Notes: generated by a model from the letters alone, not told the origin. A stretch of 64,000 bases of DNA from Psychroflexus sediminis (GCF_900099815.1 NZ_FNCW01000001.1:253933-317932); one strand, 5' to 3'. Counted from the first letter of the stretch, positions 20,227 to 31,757 are shown. Translations and numbers: made by a program.

Positions 20227-20583
20227 ATGGGATTTTCTAAAGAAAAAAGAAGACTTAAGATACGCAAGCGTGTTAGAAAAACAATTACCGGAACTCCGGC
20301 TAAGCCCAGGCTTTCCGTGTTCAGAAGTAATAATGACATCTATGCGCAATTGATTGATGATGTCAATGGAGTTACACTAGCTTCAGCATCTTCAAGAGAT
20401 AAAGAAATTGATGTTACCGACAAAACAAAGTCTGAGGCTTCTGTTGTTGTTGGTGAAGCCATTGCTAAAAAAGCACTGGATAAAAATATAGATTCAATTT
20501 CTTTTGATAGAGGTGGTTATTTATACCACGGAAGAGTAAAATCATTAGCCGAAGGTGCTCGTAAAGGAGGCTTAAAATTTTAA
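20227..20583 (+). CDS. rplR: 50S ribosomal protein L18
   Basis: This 118-residue 5S rRNA-binding protein has ITGTPAKPRLSVFRSNNDIYAQLIDD and the C-terminal FDRGGYLYHGRVKSLAEGARKGGL. It starts 2 nt after rplF and ends 3 nt before rpsE. Confidence 0.99.
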   Translation: MGFSKEKRRLKIRKRVRKTITGTPAKPRLSVFRSNNDIYAQLIDDVNGVTLASASSRDKEIDVTDKTKSEASVVVGEAIAKKALDKNIDSISFDRGGYLYHGRVKSLAEGARKGGLKF

Positions 20584-20586
20584 AAT

Positions 20587-21111
20587 ATGTATCAAGATTA
20601 TAAAAATGTTGAAACAGTAAAACCAGGTGGACTGGATCTTAAAGATCGTCTAGTTGGAGTTCAACGTGTTACTAAAGTTACAAAAGGTGGTAGAGCATTT
20701 GGTTTTTCTGCTATTGTTGTTGTAGGTGATGAAAACGGTGTAGTAGGACAGGGTCTTGGCAAATCTAAAGAGGTTGCCGACGCTATTTCTAAAGCTGTAG
20801 AAGATGCTAAGAAAAACTTAGTCAGAATTCCTCTGTATAAATCTACCTTGCCACATGAGCAGTTAGGAAAGTATGGTGGAGCAAGAGTTTTCTTACTGCC
20901 TGCTTCAGAAGGTACTGGTGTGATTGCCGGTGGACCAACACGTATGGTTTTGGAAGCTGTAGGAGTTCATGATGTTCTTTCGAAGAACCAAGGTTCATCT
21001 AACCCGCATAACATGGTGAAAGCTACTTTTGATGCCCTTTTGAAATTGAGAGGTGCAGAGCAGATCGCTAGACAAAGAGGAATTACCCTCGAGAAATTAT
21101 TTAATGGTTAA
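20587..21111 (+). CDS. rpsE: 30S ribosomal protein S5
   Basis: The 174-residue protein has the double-stranded-RNA-binding S5 N-domain ([22 protein letters not shown]) and the C-terminal domain ([32 protein letters not shown]). It helps form the mRNA entry site and affects decoding fidelity. The spectinomycin-loop segment around residues 20-30 shows no obvious resistance change. Confidence 0.99.
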   Translation: MYQDYKNVETVKPGGLDLKDRLVGVQRVTKVTKGGRAFGFSAIVVVGDENGVVGQGLGKSKEVADAISKAVEDAKKNLVRIPLYKSTLPHEQLGKYGGARVFLLPASEGTGVIAGGPTRMVLEAVGVHDVLSKNQGSSNPHNMVKATFDALLKLRGAEQIARQRGITLEKLFNG

Positions 21112-21121
21112 GACCCTTATT

Positions 21122-21304
21122 ATGGCTAAAATTAAAGTTACAAAAACCAAGAGCGCTATCAAGCGACCAAAAAACCAGAAGCTTACTTTAGAAGCGATGG
21201 GTTTGAGAAAAATCGGCCAGTCCAACGAATTTGAAGTTTCAGATTCTTTGATGGGTATGATTAATAAAGTTAAACATTTAGTTTCTGTACAAGAAATAAA
21301 TTAA
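21122..21304 (+). CDS. rpmD: 50S ribosomal protein L30
   Basis: The 60-residue protein begins MAKIKVTKTKSAIKRPKNQK. The open frame reaches back to 21053 inside rpsE, but family length and the ATG at 21122, 10 nt after the rpsE stop, define the start. It contains the usual LEAMGLRKIGQ motif. Confidence 0.97.
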   Translation: MAKIKVTKTKSAIKRPKNQKLTLEAMGLRKIGQSNEFEVSDSLMGMINKVKHLVSVQEIN

Positions 21305-21308
21305 TATT

Positions 21309-21761
21309 ATGGAATTACACAATTTAAAACCTGCCAAAGGTTCTGTAAAAACCACAACCAAAAGACTCGGAAGAGGTGAAGGTACTGGAAATGGAGGAAC
21401 AGCTGGTAGAGGACATAAAGGAGCAAAATCCCGTTCTGGTTATTCTAGAAAGATTGGCTTCGAAGGTGGACAAATGCCGTTGCAAAGACGTGTTCCTAAA
21501 TTTGGATTTACAAATCCGAACAGAGTTGAGTATCAAACGATCAATTTGGATCGTCTACAGGAATTGGTGGACAATAAGTCTATTTCAAACGCTGTGGATT
21601 TTGGTACCTTACACGCTATGGATCAAATCAATAAAAACCTGCCTCTTAAAGTTTTAGGTAGAGGTGAATTGAAAGCAAAATTGAAAGTTTCTGCACACAA
21701 ATTTTCCGCTTCAGCAAAATCTGCAATTGAAGCAGCTGGTGGAGAAGCTATCACTATTTAA
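21309..21761 (+). CDS. rplO: 50S ribosomal protein L15
   Basis: The 150 residues have the Gly-rich N-terminal extension (RLGRGEGTGNGGTAGRGHKGAKSRSG) that threads into 23S rRNA, the GGQMPLQRRVPKFGF block, and the C-terminal globular domain (HKFSASAKSAIEAAGGEA). It is followed by secY after 11 nt, as in most bacteria. Confidence 0.99.
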   Translation: MELHNLKPAKGSVKTTTKRLGRGEGTGNGGTAGRGHKGAKSRSGYSRKIGFEGGQMPLQRRVPKFGFTNPNRVEYQTINLDRLQELVDNKSISNAVDFGTLHAMDQINKNLPLKVLGRGELKAKLKVSAHKFSASAKSAIEAAGGEAITI

Positions 21762-21772
21762 CTCATCACCTT

Positions 21773-23113
21773 ATGAAGTTTTTTGAAACATTAAAGAATA
21801 TTTGGAAAATAGAAGAATTGAAAAATCGAATTCTTCTCACTTTAGGTTTGTTGCTGGTTTACAGATTTGGTGCTCAAATCGTATTACCTGGAATTGATGC
21901 TGCTCAATTGGCTAGTTTATCTTCCCAAACCGATAGTGGAATTCTTGGTTTACTCAACGCTTTCACAGGTGGTGCATTTTCTAATGCCTCAGTTTTTGCA
22001 TTAGGGATCATGCCTTATATTTCTGCTTCCATTGTTGTTCAATTGATGACGATTGCTATTCCTTATCTTCAAAAACTTCAAAAAGAAGGCGATAGTGGAA
22101 GAAAGAAGATTACACAGATTACAAGATGGCTGACCATTGCGATCACTTTAGTTCAAGGTCCCGGTTACATCATTAATCTTTATAATACTTTGCCTCCCTC
22201 TGCATTTTTGATGGATAGCACATTTACCTTCGTCGCTTCATCTGTAATTATTTTAACTACAGGATGTATTTTTGCGATGTGGTTAGGTGAGAAAATTACA
22301 GATAAAGGCATAGGTAACGGAATTTCATTATTGATCATGGTTGGTATTATAGCCACACTTCCTCAGGCTTTTATTCAGGAATTTGTTTCTAGAGTATTTG
22401 AATCTAATGGAGGTTTGATCTTAATATTAGTCGAACTGGTAATCTGGTTTGTTATAATTCTTGCTTCTATTATGCTGGTAAGAGCTGTAAGACAGATACC
22501 TGTCCAATATGCCCGAAAGAATGCCTCAGGTAAATTTGAGAAAGCGTCTATTGGCGGTGCCAGACAGTTTATTCCCCTAAAGTTGAATGCCTCTGGTGTT
22601 ATGCCTATCATTTTTGCCCAGGCTATTATGTTTATTCCTGCCGCAGTAGCTGGTTTATCAGATACTGAAATGGCTCAGGGTATCACAGCTGCATTCCAAA
22701 ATATTTTTGGTTTCTGGTATAATTTGGTGTTTGCTCTTCTGATTATCGTATTTACTTATTTCTATACGGCGATTACGGTGCCTACTAATAAAATGGCAGA
22801 AGATCTGAAACGAAGTGGAGGTTTTATTCCTGGGATAAGACCGGGTTCCGAAACTGCAGAATACCTGGATAGGATTATGTCACAAATCACTTTACCCGGA
22901 TCTGTATTTTTGGCAATGATTGCAGTATTTCCTGCAGTCGTGGTATCACTTTTGAATGTTCAGCAAGGCTGGGCACTCTTCTTTGGAGGTACTTCCCTGC
23001 TTATTATGGTAGGCGTGGCCATTGATACAATTCAACAAGTGAATTCGTTTCTTTTGAATAGACATTACGATGGATTAATGAAATCTGGTAAAAATAGAAA
23101 AGCAGTCGCATAA
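21773..23113 (+). CDS. secY: Protein translocase subunit SecY
   Basis: The 446-residue inner-membrane channel has ten predicted transmembrane helices. Its plug and lateral-gate regions follow the family ([36 protein letters not shown]), and the cytoplasmic C-terminal loops contain the conserved [13 protein letters not shown]-like segment here read as [18 protein letters not shown]. It works with SecE and with SecG, which is encoded at 36663-36992. Its ribosomal-operon position is conserved. Confidence 0.99.
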   Translation: MKFFETLKNIWKIEELKNRILLTLGLLLVYRFGAQIVLPGIDAAQLASLSSQTDSGILGLLNAFTGGAFSNASVFALGIMPYISASIVVQLMTIAIPYLQKLQKEGDSGRKKITQITRWLTIAITLVQGPGYIINLYNTLPPSAFLMDSTFTFVASSVIILTTGCIFAMWLGEKITDKGIGNGISLLIMVGIIATLPQAFIQEFVSRVFESNGGLILILVELVIWFVIILASIMLVRAVRQIPVQYARKNASGKFEKASIGGARQFIPLKLNASGVMPIIFAQAIMFIPAAVAGLSDTEMAQGITAAFQNIFGFWYNLVFALLIIVFTYFYTAITVPTNKMAEDLKRSGGFIPGIRPGSETAEYLDRIMSQITLPGSVFLAMIAVFPAVVVSLLNVQQGWALFFGGTSLLIMVGVAIDTIQQVNSFLLNRHYDGLMKSGKNRKAVA

Positions 23114-23115
23114 TT

Positions 23116-23331
23116 ATGGCAAAACAACCCTCGATAGAACAAGATGGAACTATTATTGAAGCATTGTCTAATGCAATGTTTCGTGTAGAACTTGAGAATG
23201 AGCATATTGTTACTGCTCATATATCTGGTAAGATGAGAATGCACTATATCAAACTTTTACCAGGTGATAAAGTAAAATTAGAAATGAGTCCTTACGATTT
23301 ATCCAAGGCTCGTATAACCTATAGATATTAA
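23116..23331 (+). CDS. infA: Translation initiation factor IF-1
   Basis: The 71-residue S1/OB-fold protein begins [20 protein letters not shown] and has the [28 protein letters not shown] core. It binds the 30S A site during initiation. It directly follows secY with a 2-nt gap, without the adk and map genes found there in some other phyla. Confidence 0.99.
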   Translation: MAKQPSIEQDGTIIEALSNAMFRVELENEHIVTAHISGKMRMHYIKLLPGDKVKLEMSPYDLSKARITYRY

Positions 23332-23336
23332 ATACT

Positions 23337-23453
23337 ATGAAAGTAAGAGCATCAATAAAAAAGAGAAGTGCTGATTGTAAGATCGTTCGTAGAAAAGGAC
23401 GTCTTTATGTCATCAACAAAAAGAATCCTAAATTTAAACAAAGACAAGGATAA
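23337..23453 (+). CDS. rpmJ: 50S ribosomal protein L36, zinc-free form
   Basis: This 38-codon gene translates as [20 protein letters not shown] followed by [18 protein letters not shown] and a TAA at 23451. The zinc-ribbon pattern Cys-x2-Cys-x12-Cys-x4-His of ordinary L36 is reduced to a single Cys (residue 14). The other ligands are Ser, Asn and Phe. The rest matches L36 and the infA-rpmJ-rpsM order is canonical. Confidence 0.97.
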   Translation: MKVRASIKKRSADCKIVRRKGRLYVINKKNPKFKQRQG

Positions 23454-23455
23454 TT

Positions 23456-23830
23456 ATGGCTAGAATTGCAGGTGTAGATATACCAAAACAAAAGCGCGGA
23501 GTTATAGCTTTAACCTATATCTTCGGAATCGGAAAGAGCAGAGCTCAAAAAATTCTTAAGAATACCGGTGTAGATGAAAGTACCAAAGTCTCAGACTGGG
23601 ATGATGATCAGATCGGTAAGATCAGAGAAGAAGTTGGGAAATTTACTATTGAAGGCGAGTTGAGATCTGAAGTGCAAATCAACATCAAGCGATTGATGGA
23701 TATTGGTTGCTACAGAGGAATAAGACATAGAACTGGACTTCCATTGAGAGGTCAAAGAACTAAAAACAACTCCCGTACAAGAAAAGGAAGAAGAAAAACA
23801 GTTGCTAACAAGAAAAAAGTAACTAAATAA
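23456..23830 (+). CDS. rpsM: 30S ribosomal protein S13
   Basis: The 124-residue protein begins [30 protein letters not shown] (helix-two-turn-helix) and has the basic C-terminal tail ([17 protein letters not shown]) that touches P-site tRNA. It lies 2 nt after rpmJ. Confidence 0.99.
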   Translation: MARIAGVDIPKQKRGVIALTYIFGIGKSRAQKILKNTGVDESTKVSDWDDDQIGKIREEVGKFTIEGELRSEVQINIKRLMDIGCYRGIRHRTGLPLRGQRTKNNSRTRKGRRKTVANKKKVTK

Positions 23831-23839
23831 TAAGTAAAA

Positions 23840-24223
23840 ATGGCAAAGTCAACAACAAAAAAACGTAAAGTAGTTGTAGATGCATATGGCGAAGCTCATA
23901 TTTCTGCCTCTTTCAATAATATCATCGTTTCGTTAACCAACAAAAACGGCGATATTATTTCCTGGTCATCTTCTGGTAAGATGGGCTTTAGAGGTAGTAA
24001 AAAGAACACTCCTTATGCTGCACAATTATCTGCTGAAGATGCGAGTAAAGTTGCACACGAAGCAGGTTTGCGTAAAGTAAAAGTTTATGTGAAAGGTCCT
24101 GGAAACGGAAGAGAATCCGCTATCAGATCTTTGCATAATTCAGGTATCGAAGTTACGGAGATTATCGATGTAACGCCAATACCACACAATGGATGCAGAC
24201 CTCCAAAACGCAGAAGAGTCTAA
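23840..24223 (+). CDS. rpsK: 30S ribosomal protein S11
   Basis: The 127-residue platform protein contains [32 protein letters not shown] and ends [18 protein letters not shown], the universally conserved tail. It is followed by a 75-nt gap before rpsD without a convincing promoter or terminator. Confidence 0.99.
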   Translation: MAKSTTKKRKVVVDAYGEAHISASFNNIIVSLTNKNGDIISWSSSGKMGFRGSKKNTPYAAQLSAEDASKVAHEAGLRKVKVYVKGPGNGRESAIRSLHNSGIEVTEIIDVTPIPHNGCRPPKRRRV

Positions 24224-24298
24224 TTATAAATAATCCGTATTACTATTATCGAAGGATAAGACCTTAATTCATAATAGAGATATAATAAACACTTAACA

Positions 24299-24904
24299 AT
24301 GGCAAGATATACCGGTCCTAAAACCAAAATAGCAAGAAAATTTGGAGAAGCCATTTTTGGCGACGACAAGTCTTTCGAAAAAAGAAATTACCCTCCTGGA
24401 CAGCACGGGAATAACAGAAGAAGAGGCAAGAAGTCTGAGTACGCTGTTCAGTTGATGGAAAAGCAAAAAGCTAAATATACCTATGGTATTTTAGAAAAGC
24501 AATTCCGTAATATGTTTAATAAAGCAAATAGATCTACCGGAATTACCGGTGAGATTCTACTTCAATTATGTGAATCCAGATTAGACAATGTTGCGTTTAG
24601 ATTGGGCATCGCTCCATCTAGAAGTTCGGCTAGACAATTGGTTTCGCACAAGCACATCACAGTAAATGGAGAGCTAGTAAACATACCATCCTACCAAGTA
24701 AAGCCTAATGATGTTGTTGGAATAAGAGAAAAGTCAAAGTCTCTTAATGTAATCCAAGAATCTCTTTCAAATAATAAATCTGTTCATGAATGGATGACAT
24801 GGAATGGTGAAAAAATGGAAGGTACATTTGTAACCATACCGGAAAGATCTCAGATTCCTGAAAAAATTAATGAGCAATTCATCGTTGAATTGTACTCTAA
24901 ATAA
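24299..24904 (+). CDS. rpsD: 30S ribosomal protein S4
   Basis: The 201-residue assembly initiator begins [21 protein letters not shown]. Its S4 RNA-binding domain ([34 protein letters not shown]) spans residues ~95-155. The N-terminal zinc-binding Cys residues of some S4 proteins are missing, in line with S14 and L36. In E. coli S4 represses this operon; no pseudoknot leader was identified in the 75 nt upstream. Confidence 0.99.
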   Translation: MARYTGPKTKIARKFGEAIFGDDKSFEKRNYPPGQHGNNRRRGKKSEYAVQLMEKQKAKYTYGILEKQFRNMFNKANRSTGITGEILLQLCESRLDNVAFRLGIAPSRSSARQLVSHKHITVNGELVNIPSYQVKPNDVVGIREKSKSLNVIQESLSNNKSVHEWMTWNGEKMEGTFVTIPERSQIPEKINEQFIVELYSK

Positions 24905-24925
24905 TAACTGACAACACTCAAATTT

Positions 24926-25918
24926 ATGGCATTATTTAATTTTCAAAAGCCCGATAAAGTTATCATGATCGATTCTACCGATTTTGAGGGCACTTTCGAA
25001 TTTAGACCATTAGAACCTGGATACGGTCTAACAGTAGGTAACGCTTTGCGTAGGGTGCTGTTATCATCGTTGGAAGGTTTTGCAATCACATCAGTAAGAA
25101 TAGAAGGAGTTGATCACGAATTCTCTACAATAGAAGGAGTTGTTGAAGATGTTACTGAAATCATATTAAATCTAAAACAAATACGGTTCAAGAAAAGAGC
25201 TGAAGATGTGGACAACGAAACCGTTTCCATTTCTTTCTCAGGAAATGAGAAAATGACCGCAGGTGATTTTCAAAAATACCTTACCGGATTTGATATTCTA
25301 AACCCAGATTTAGAAATCTGTACCATGGATAAAAAAGTATCTCTAAACTTAGAACTTACAGTTCAAAAGGGTAGAGGTTACGTTCCGGCTGAAGAAAATA
25401 AAACCTCTAAAGCACCTATCGGTACAATTTTCACTGATTCTGTCTTTACACCGATTAAAAATGTAAAGTATAGCATCGAGAACTTTAGAGTTGAGCAAAA
25501 AACCGATTATGAAAAATTGGTTTTCGAGATAAGCAGTGACGGTTCAATCCATCCTAAGGATGCCTTAACCGAAGCGGCCAAGACTCTAATTCATCACTTT
25601 ATGCTGTTCTCCGATGAGAGAATCACCTTAGAAACTGAAGAAATGTCTCAGGCAGAAACTTATGATGAAGAATCCCTTCATATGAGACAGTTGCTTAAGA
25701 CCAAACTTGTAGATCTTGATCTATCTGTTAGAGCATTGAATTGCCTAAAAGCAGCAGAAGTTGAAACTTTAGGGGATTTGGTATCTCACAACAAAAGCGA
25801 TTTGATGAAGTTTAGAAACTTCGGTAAAAAATCACTTACTGAACTAGAAGAACTTGTTGAAAATAAAGGTCTGGACTTTGGAATGGATCTTTCAAAATAT
25901 AAACTTGACAAAGACTAG
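24926..25918 (+). CDS. rpoA: RNA polymerase alpha subunit
   Basis: The 330-residue protein has the N-terminal dimerisation domain (residues ~1-230, [25 protein letters not shown]). A linker and the C-terminal helix-hairpin-helix domain (residues ~250-325, [23 protein letters not shown] and [16 protein letters not shown]) follow and contact DNA and activators. It lies between rpsD and rplQ as in the alpha operon. Confidence 0.99.
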   Translation: MALFNFQKPDKVIMIDSTDFEGTFEFRPLEPGYGLTVGNALRRVLLSSLEGFAITSVRIEGVDHEFSTIEGVVEDVTEIILNLKQIRFKKRAEDVDNETVSISFSGNEKMTAGDFQKYLTGFDILNPDLEICTMDKKVSLNLELTVQKGRGYVPAEENKTSKAPIGTIFTDSVFTPIKNVKYSIENFRVEQKTDYEKLVFEISSDGSIHPKDALTEAAKTLIHHFMLFSDERITLETEEMSQAETYDEESLHMRQLLKTKLVDLDLSVRALNCLKAAEVETLGDLVSHNKSDLMKFRNFGKKSLTELEELVENKGLDFGMDLSKYKLDKD

Positions 25919-25945
25919 CTTTGTTAAGCTCAAAATACATTAATC

Positions 25946-26431
25946 ATGAGACATAGAAAGAAATTTAATCATTTAGGAAGAACTACCTCACATAGAAAAG
26001 CGATGCTTTCTAACATGGCCTGTTCCCTAATTGAGCATAAAAGAATAAATACGACTGTGGCCAAGGCTAAAGCTTTGAGACAGTTTGTAGAGCCGTTAAT
26101 TACTAAATCTAAATTGGACACTACCCATAATCGTCGTTTGGTTTTTTCTAAACTGAAAGACAAGTATATGGTTGCTGAACTTTTTAGAGAAGTAGCTCCC
26201 AAAGTAGGAGATCGTCCAGGAGGGTATACCCGTATCATTAAACTCGGTAATAGGTTAGGTGATGCCGCTGAAATGGCAATGATCGAATTGGTGGACTTTA
26301 ATGAGGTTTACACACCTGGCGAAAAACAAGCTAAAAAGAAATCTACCAGACGTGCTGGTAAGAAAGTAAAAGTTGAAGACCAAGCAGAAGATACTTCAAA
26401 CGATTCTGAAACTAAAACAGATGAAGCTTAA
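25946..26431 (+). CDS. rplQ: 50S ribosomal protein L17 with charged C-terminal extension
   Basis: The core (residues 1-~120) begins [20 protein letters not shown] and is standard L17. A Lys-rich then acidic extension of about 40 residues follows ([20 protein letters not shown]...), as is common in Bacteroidota. It is the last gene of the ribosomal cluster; a terminator lies 26 nt after its stop. Confidence 0.98.
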   Translation: MRHRKKFNHLGRTTSHRKAMLSNMACSLIEHKRINTTVAKAKALRQFVEPLITKSKLDTTHNRRLVFSKLKDKYMVAELFREVAPKVGDRPGGYTRIIKLGNRLGDAAEMAMIELVDFNEVYTPGEKQAKKKSTRRAGKKVKVEDQAEDTSNDSETKTDEA

Positions 26432-26456
26432 TACTTCACACATATTATTATCAATC

Positions 26457-26492
26457 AAAGGGATAAACTTTTACTAGTTTGTCCCTTTTTTT
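26457..26492 (+). terminator. Terminator of the str-S10-spc-alpha cluster
   Basis: A stem of about 13 bp, AAAGGGATAAACT paired with AGTTTGTCCCTTT, has a 6-nt loop and runs into T7. It follows rplQ and precedes carA. The overlapping TATATTTA at 26492-26499 resembles a -7 box with one mismatch and may start carA transcription. Confidence 0.9.
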
Positions 26493-26504
26493 ATATTTAC
26501 CCTT

Positions 26505-27623
26505 ATGAAATACAATCTAAAAACACCAGCCGTCCTTCTTCTTGCCGATGGAACTGTTTTTCATGGAAAAACAACCGAGAAATTCACTTCCAACAGATTA
26601 GGAGAAATCTGTTTCAACACCGGAATGACGGGCTATCAGGAAATTTTTACAGACCCTTCTTATTTTGGTCAAATCATGGTGACTGCCAATGCTCATATTG
26701 GTAATTACGGAACCAATTCCGATGAAGGCGAATCCGATTCTGTTAAAATATCGGGCCTGATCTGCAAGAACTTTTCATTTACCCCGTCTCGGGTCAATTC
26801 TGATTCATCCCTGGAATCCTTTCTTGATGAAGCCCATTTGCCGGTTATCTTTGATGTGGATACCAGAGCTTTGGTTTCTCATATCAGAAAACACGGGGCG
26901 ATGAATGCTATTATGTCAACTGATACTGAAAACCTGGAAACTCTGATGGAAGAGCTTAGTCAGCATCCTTCGATGAAGGGTCTGGAATTGGCTTCAAAAG
27001 TATCCACCAAGGAGGCTTATACCTTGGGCGATAAATCCTCCGATCATAGAATTGCTGTTTTGGATCTGGGAACTAAACAAAATATCTTAAGACGGCTTGC
27101 GGATCGTGGGGGATTCATAAAAGTATTTCCATATGATTCTTCCTTTGAAGATCTAATGGAATGGGATCCTACGGGAATTGTCATCTCCAACGGCCCAGGA
27201 GATCCCGAACCTCTGACTTCTGCCATTGAGTTGGCAAAGCAGTGTATTGAACATGAAATGCCAACATTTGGCATTTGTCTCGGTCATCAGATTATGGCCT
27301 TGTCGGTAGGAATACCTACCTTCAAAATGCACAATGGCCACCGGGGTATCAACCATCCTATTCAAAATTTGAAAACAGGTAAAAGTGAAATCACCTCACA
27401 AAATCATGGGTTTACGATTGATAAAGATGCTACAGTGAGCAATTCGAAAGTTGAAATATCCCACATTCATCTCAACGACCATTCTGTAGCAGGTATCCGT
27501 ATAAAAGACAGACCCTGTTTTTCTGTACAGTACCATCCTGAAGCAGGACCTGGTCCGAATGATGCCACCTATTTATTTGACGACTTTTTCGATATGATGA
27601 CAACTCATAAAATTGGAGCATAA
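26505..27623 (+). CDS. carA: Carbamoyl-phosphate synthase small (glutaminase) subunit
   Basis: The 372-residue protein releases ammonia from glutamine for carbamoyl phosphate made by CarB, feeding pyrimidine and arginine synthesis. The N-terminal CPSase_sm domain (LADGTVFHGKT...GYQEIFTDPSYFGQ) is followed by a class I glutaminase domain. The nucleophile Cys is in FGICLGHQ and the His-Glu pair in QYHPEAGPGP. carB is not in this window. Its position directly after rplQ is common in Flavobacteriia. Confidence 0.97.
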   Translation: MKYNLKTPAVLLLADGTVFHGKTTEKFTSNRLGEICFNTGMTGYQEIFTDPSYFGQIMVTANAHIGNYGTNSDEGESDSVKISGLICKNFSFTPSRVNSDSSLESFLDEAHLPVIFDVDTRALVSHIRKHGAMNAIMSTDTENLETLMEELSQHPSMKGLELASKVSTKEAYTLGDKSSDHRIAVLDLGTKQNILRRLADRGGFIKVFPYDSSFEDLMEWDPTGIVISNGPGDPEPLTSAIELAKQCIEHEMPTFGICLGHQIMALSVGIPTFKMHNGHRGINHPIQNLKTGKSEITSQNHGFTIDKDATVSNSKVEISHIHLNDHSVAGIRIKDRPCFSVQYHPEAGPGPNDATYLFDDFFDMMTTHKIGA

Positions 27624-27626
27624 AAA

Positions 27627-27653
27627 AAAAGTGGGCAAATGCCCACTTTTTTT
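27627..27653. terminator. Bidirectional terminator between carA and the fasciclin gene
   Basis: GTGGGC pairs with GCCCAC around an AAAT loop, flanked by A-tract and T-tract (AAAA...TTTTTTT). It can stop both the plus-strand carA transcript and the convergent minus-strand transcript. Confidence 0.9.
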
Positions 27654-27671
27654 ATTTCAGTCAATCTCAAA

Positions 27672-28217
27672 TTAAGGTAATAAGACAGTATCTAAGACGT
27701 GAATTACACCATTGGATTGATTGACATCTGTTACCGTTACGGTGGCTACATTGCCCTTGGAATCCATAATTTTCACCTTACCATCATCCAGCATAGCGGT
27801 AAGGATACCTCCGCTTACGGTCTTGAGCTCAGCTTCACCTCCGCCGTTCTGAATAGCAGCAATAACATCTTTAGCATTAAATTTTCCGGCAATCACGTGA
27901 TAGGTTAATACCGTCTGTAGTTGCTCTTTGTTTTCTTGCTTTAGCAAACTAGCCACAGTGCCTTCCGGGAGATTTCTAAAAGCTTCGTTGGTAGGGGCAA
28001 ACACTGTAAAAGGTCCCTCACTGGATAAGGTTTCAACAAGTTCTGCCGCTTTTACGGCAGCTACCAACGTGGTGTGATCTTTCGAATTCACTGCATTCTC
28101 AACGATGTTCTTGCTCGGATACATTTCTGCGCCTCCTACCATTTTGGTTTGAGCATAAGACAGCGTGGTTACCAGTACACTCATAATCAATACCAGTTGC
28201 ATTTTTAAATTTTTCAT
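27672..28217 (-). CDS. Secreted fasciclin (FAS1) domain protein
   Basis: The 181-residue protein has a signal peptide (MKNLKMQLVLIMSVLVTTLSYAQ) and one FAS1 domain. Motif H1 reads FTVFAPTNEAF (about residue 90), a central YHV follows, and H2 reads NGVIHVLDTVLLP at the very C-terminus. FAS1 proteins act in adhesion at the cell surface; the bacterial role is generally unknown. There is no lipobox, so it is probably periplasmic or released. It is a single gene, convergent with carA. Confidence 0.93.
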   Translation of the reverse strand: MKNLKMQLVLIMSVLVTTLSYAQTKMVGGAEMYPSKNIVENAVNSKDHTTLVAAVKAAELVETLSSEGPFTVFAPTNEAFRNLPEGTVASLLKQENKEQLQTVLTYHVIAGKFNAKDVIAAIQNGGGEAELKTVSGGILTAMLDDGKVKIMDSKGNVATVTVTDVNQSNGVIHVLDTVLLP

Positions 28218-28414
28218 AGCATTTATTTTTATATGTTGCTTAAATGTACGTAAGTAAGACAGCTATGGTTTTTAAATTCTCATTATTTAACTAGACATTG
28301 TAAGTGATTCAATAGTAATTTTCTTAATATTATTAATCAACTATAACGTTCCAGTCGTTGCTCTGCTGTATAGGAAATGATTTAAGTAAACTTAAATTTC
28401 GTAAATTGCAATAA

Positions 28415-29725
<1,311 letters not shown>

Positions 29726-29771
29726 CGGCAAAAAGCAAGCTGTAGGGTTTTTACTAAATTAACTTAAGATT

Positions 29772-29813
29772 AAGCGTTAACAGGCACTAATAGTGGTTTG
29801 TTAACGCTTTTTT
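29772..29813 (+). terminator. Terminator after enolase
   Basis: The outer stem AAGCGTTAAC/GTTAACGCTT has an inner CACT/AGTG stem in its loop and is followed by Ts. It lies about 45 nt after the eno stop and upstream of the citrate synthase gene. Confidence 0.8.
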
Positions 29814-29869
29814 AAGACCCTTTTTTGTAACTTCGTAGATCAAACCAAATCAATTAAAAAATACACTAT

Positions 29870-31150
29870 ATGGATGCTAAAATAAATTTTGATGGTAAGG
29901 ATTATTCCTTTCCTGTAGTTAAAGGTACTGAAGATGAATATGCTATAGATATTTCAAAATTAAGGAGTTCTACAGAAGGTCTTATCACCCTGGACAGAGG
30001 TTTTAAAAACACGGGTTCCTGCGAGAGTGCCATCACCTTTCTGGATGGTGAAAAAGGTATTCTTAGATATAGAGGTTACGCGATTGAAAACTTAGCAGAA
30101 AATGCTACTTTTCTGGAAGTTGCCTACTTATTGATCTTTGGTGAATTACCTACAGAAACTGAATTGGACAGCTTTCATGCAGATATTAAAAAAGAATCTC
30201 ATGTTGATGAAGAGATGAAGAAAATCCTTGACGGATTTCCTAAGTCCGCACATCCTATGGGTGTTGTGTCTTCTCTGACCAGTGCCTTGATCGCTTTCAA
30301 CCCTTCATCTGTCAATGTGGATTCGAAAGAAGACATGTATCAGGCGATTGTGAAATTGCTTGCTAAATTCCCGGTTATTTGTGCCTGGGCCTTGAGAAAG
30401 TCTAAAGGCCAGCCTTTCGATTATGGGGATAACAAACTGAGTTATGTGGACAATGTCTTAAAGATGATGTTCAAAAAACCCAACGAAGATTACGAAGTTG
30501 ACCCGGTTGTTTCTTCAGCGCTCAACAAACTGCTAATCTTACACGCAGATCACGAACAAAATTGTTCTACCTCTACCGTAAGAATAGTAGGTTCTTCTCA
30601 TGCCGGTTTATTCGCCTCGATTTCTGCAGGTGTTTCAGCCTTATGGGGACCACTTCATGGAGGTGCCAACCAGGCTGTAATAGATATGCTGGAAGGAATC
30701 AAGGAAGATGGTGGCGATACCAAAAAATACATGGCTAAAGCCAAGGATAAAGATGATCCTTTCAGATTGATGGGATTCGGTCACAGAGTTTATAAAAACT
30801 TTGACCCAAGAGCCAAAATCATTAAAAAATCTGCCGACGAAGTTCTGGGTAATCTTGGAGTTCAGGATCCGGTCTTGGATATCGCTAAAGGTCTTGAAAA
30901 AGAAGCTTTGGAGGATGACTATTTCGTAAAACGAAAATTATACCCTAATGTTGATTTTTATTCAGGGATTATTTACAGAGCTCTGGACATACCAACAAAT
31001 ATGTTTACTGTGATGTTTGCCCTGGGCAGACTCCCGGGCTGGATTGCACAATGGAGAGAAATGCGCTTGATGAAAGAGCCTATTGGAAGACCAAGACAGG
31101 TGTATACCGGTGAAACGCACAGAGAAATGAAGCCTATTGAAAAAAGATAA
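29870..31150 (+). CDS. gltA: Citrate synthase
   Basis: The 426-residue protein condenses oxaloacetate and acetyl-CoA. It has the hexameric (type II) N-terminal domain (TFLDGEKGILRYRGYAIENLAE). Catalytic residues lie in HADHEQNCSTSTVR and GPLHGGANQAV (His), MGFGHRVYKNFDPR, and the Asp in NVDFYSG. TAACTTCG at 29828-29835 may be a variant -7 box, but no matching -33 element is seen. The azurin-like gene follows 22 nt downstream, so cotranscription is likely. Confidence 0.98.
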   Translation: MDAKINFDGKDYSFPVVKGTEDEYAIDISKLRSSTEGLITLDRGFKNTGSCESAITFLDGEKGILRYRGYAIENLAENATFLEVAYLLIFGELPTETELDSFHADIKKESHVDEEMKKILDGFPKSAHPMGVVSSLTSALIAFNPSSVNVDSKEDMYQAIVKLLAKFPVICAWALRKSKGQPFDYGDNKLSYVDNVLKMMFKKPNEDYEVDPVVSSALNKLLILHADHEQNCSTSTVRIVGSSHAGLFASISAGVSALWGPLHGGANQAVIDMLEGIKEDGGDTKKYMAKAKDKDDPFRLMGFGHRVYKNFDPRAKIIKKSADEVLGNLGVQDPVLDIAKGLEKEALEDDYFVKRKLYPNVDFYSGIIYRALDIPTNMFTVMFALGRLPGWIAQWREMRLMKEPIGRPRQVYTGETHREMKPIEKR

Positions 31151-31172
31151 ATTCAAGATTAAAATTTAAACT

Positions 31173-31685
31173 ATGAAGAACATATTCATGTTATTATTTT
31201 CTGCAGCACTTCTGATAAGTTGTGGTGGGGAAGGTAAAAAAGAAGAGAAAAAAGAAAATTCTATAAAACTCAGCTCCAATTCTTCCGAGCCTAAAGAAGT
31301 AAAGGAAGACGGTATTTCTAAGGTATATCTCACGGGTAATGACCAGATGCGATATAACAAGACTGAGATCAAAGTAAATGCCGGTGATAAAGTGGTATTG
31401 ACTTTTGAGCATGTGGGGACGATGTCCGAGGCAACCATGGGTCACAATTTTGTCCTTCTCAAAAATGGGACAGACGTGCAGGAGTTTGCTCAAAAAGCGG
31501 TGGAATTCAAAGAAAACGAATACATACCCGGAGACACTGAAGCCATAATTGCGCATACTGAAATGCTTGGTGGCGGTGAGAAAACGCAAATTACTTTTCA
31601 AGCTCCGGAAAAGGGAGAGTACACGTATATCTGTAGTTTTCCAGGTCACGTAGCCCTGATGAAAGGTACCTTTATAGTAGAGTAA
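31173..31685 (+). CDS. Azurin-like cupredoxin lipoprotein
   Basis: The 170-residue protein has a lipobox (LLISCGG, Cys17), a charged linker, then a cupredoxin domain. The type 1 copper ligands of azurin are all present: His91 (MGHNF), Cys154, His159 and Met163 in YICSFPGHVALMKG. It is a likely membrane-tethered periplasmic electron carrier. The length of the domain and the MRYNKTEIKVNAGDKV strand match azurin rather than plastocyanin. The redox partner is not evident nearby. Confidence 0.93.
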   Translation: MKNIFMLLFSAALLISCGGEGKKEEKKENSIKLSSNSSEPKEVKEDGISKVYLTGNDQMRYNKTEIKVNAGDKVVLTFEHVGTMSEATMGHNFVLLKNGTDVQEFAQKAVEFKENEYIPGDTEAIIAHTEMLGGGEKTQITFQAPEKGEYTYICSFPGHVALMKGTFIVE

Positions 31686-31704
31686 TTCCTAAATTAACAG
31701 AATT

Positions 31705-31739
31705 AAAAACGCCTTTCAGGACTCCTGAAAGGCGTTTTT
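31705..31739. terminator. Bidirectional terminator between azurin and S10 peptidase genes
   Basis: A near-perfect 16-bp stem (AAAAACGCCTTTCAGG and its complement) with ACT loop, flanked by A and T tracts, serves the two convergent genes. Confidence 0.92.
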
Positions 31740-31757
31740 GCTTGTAGTCTTAAATCC

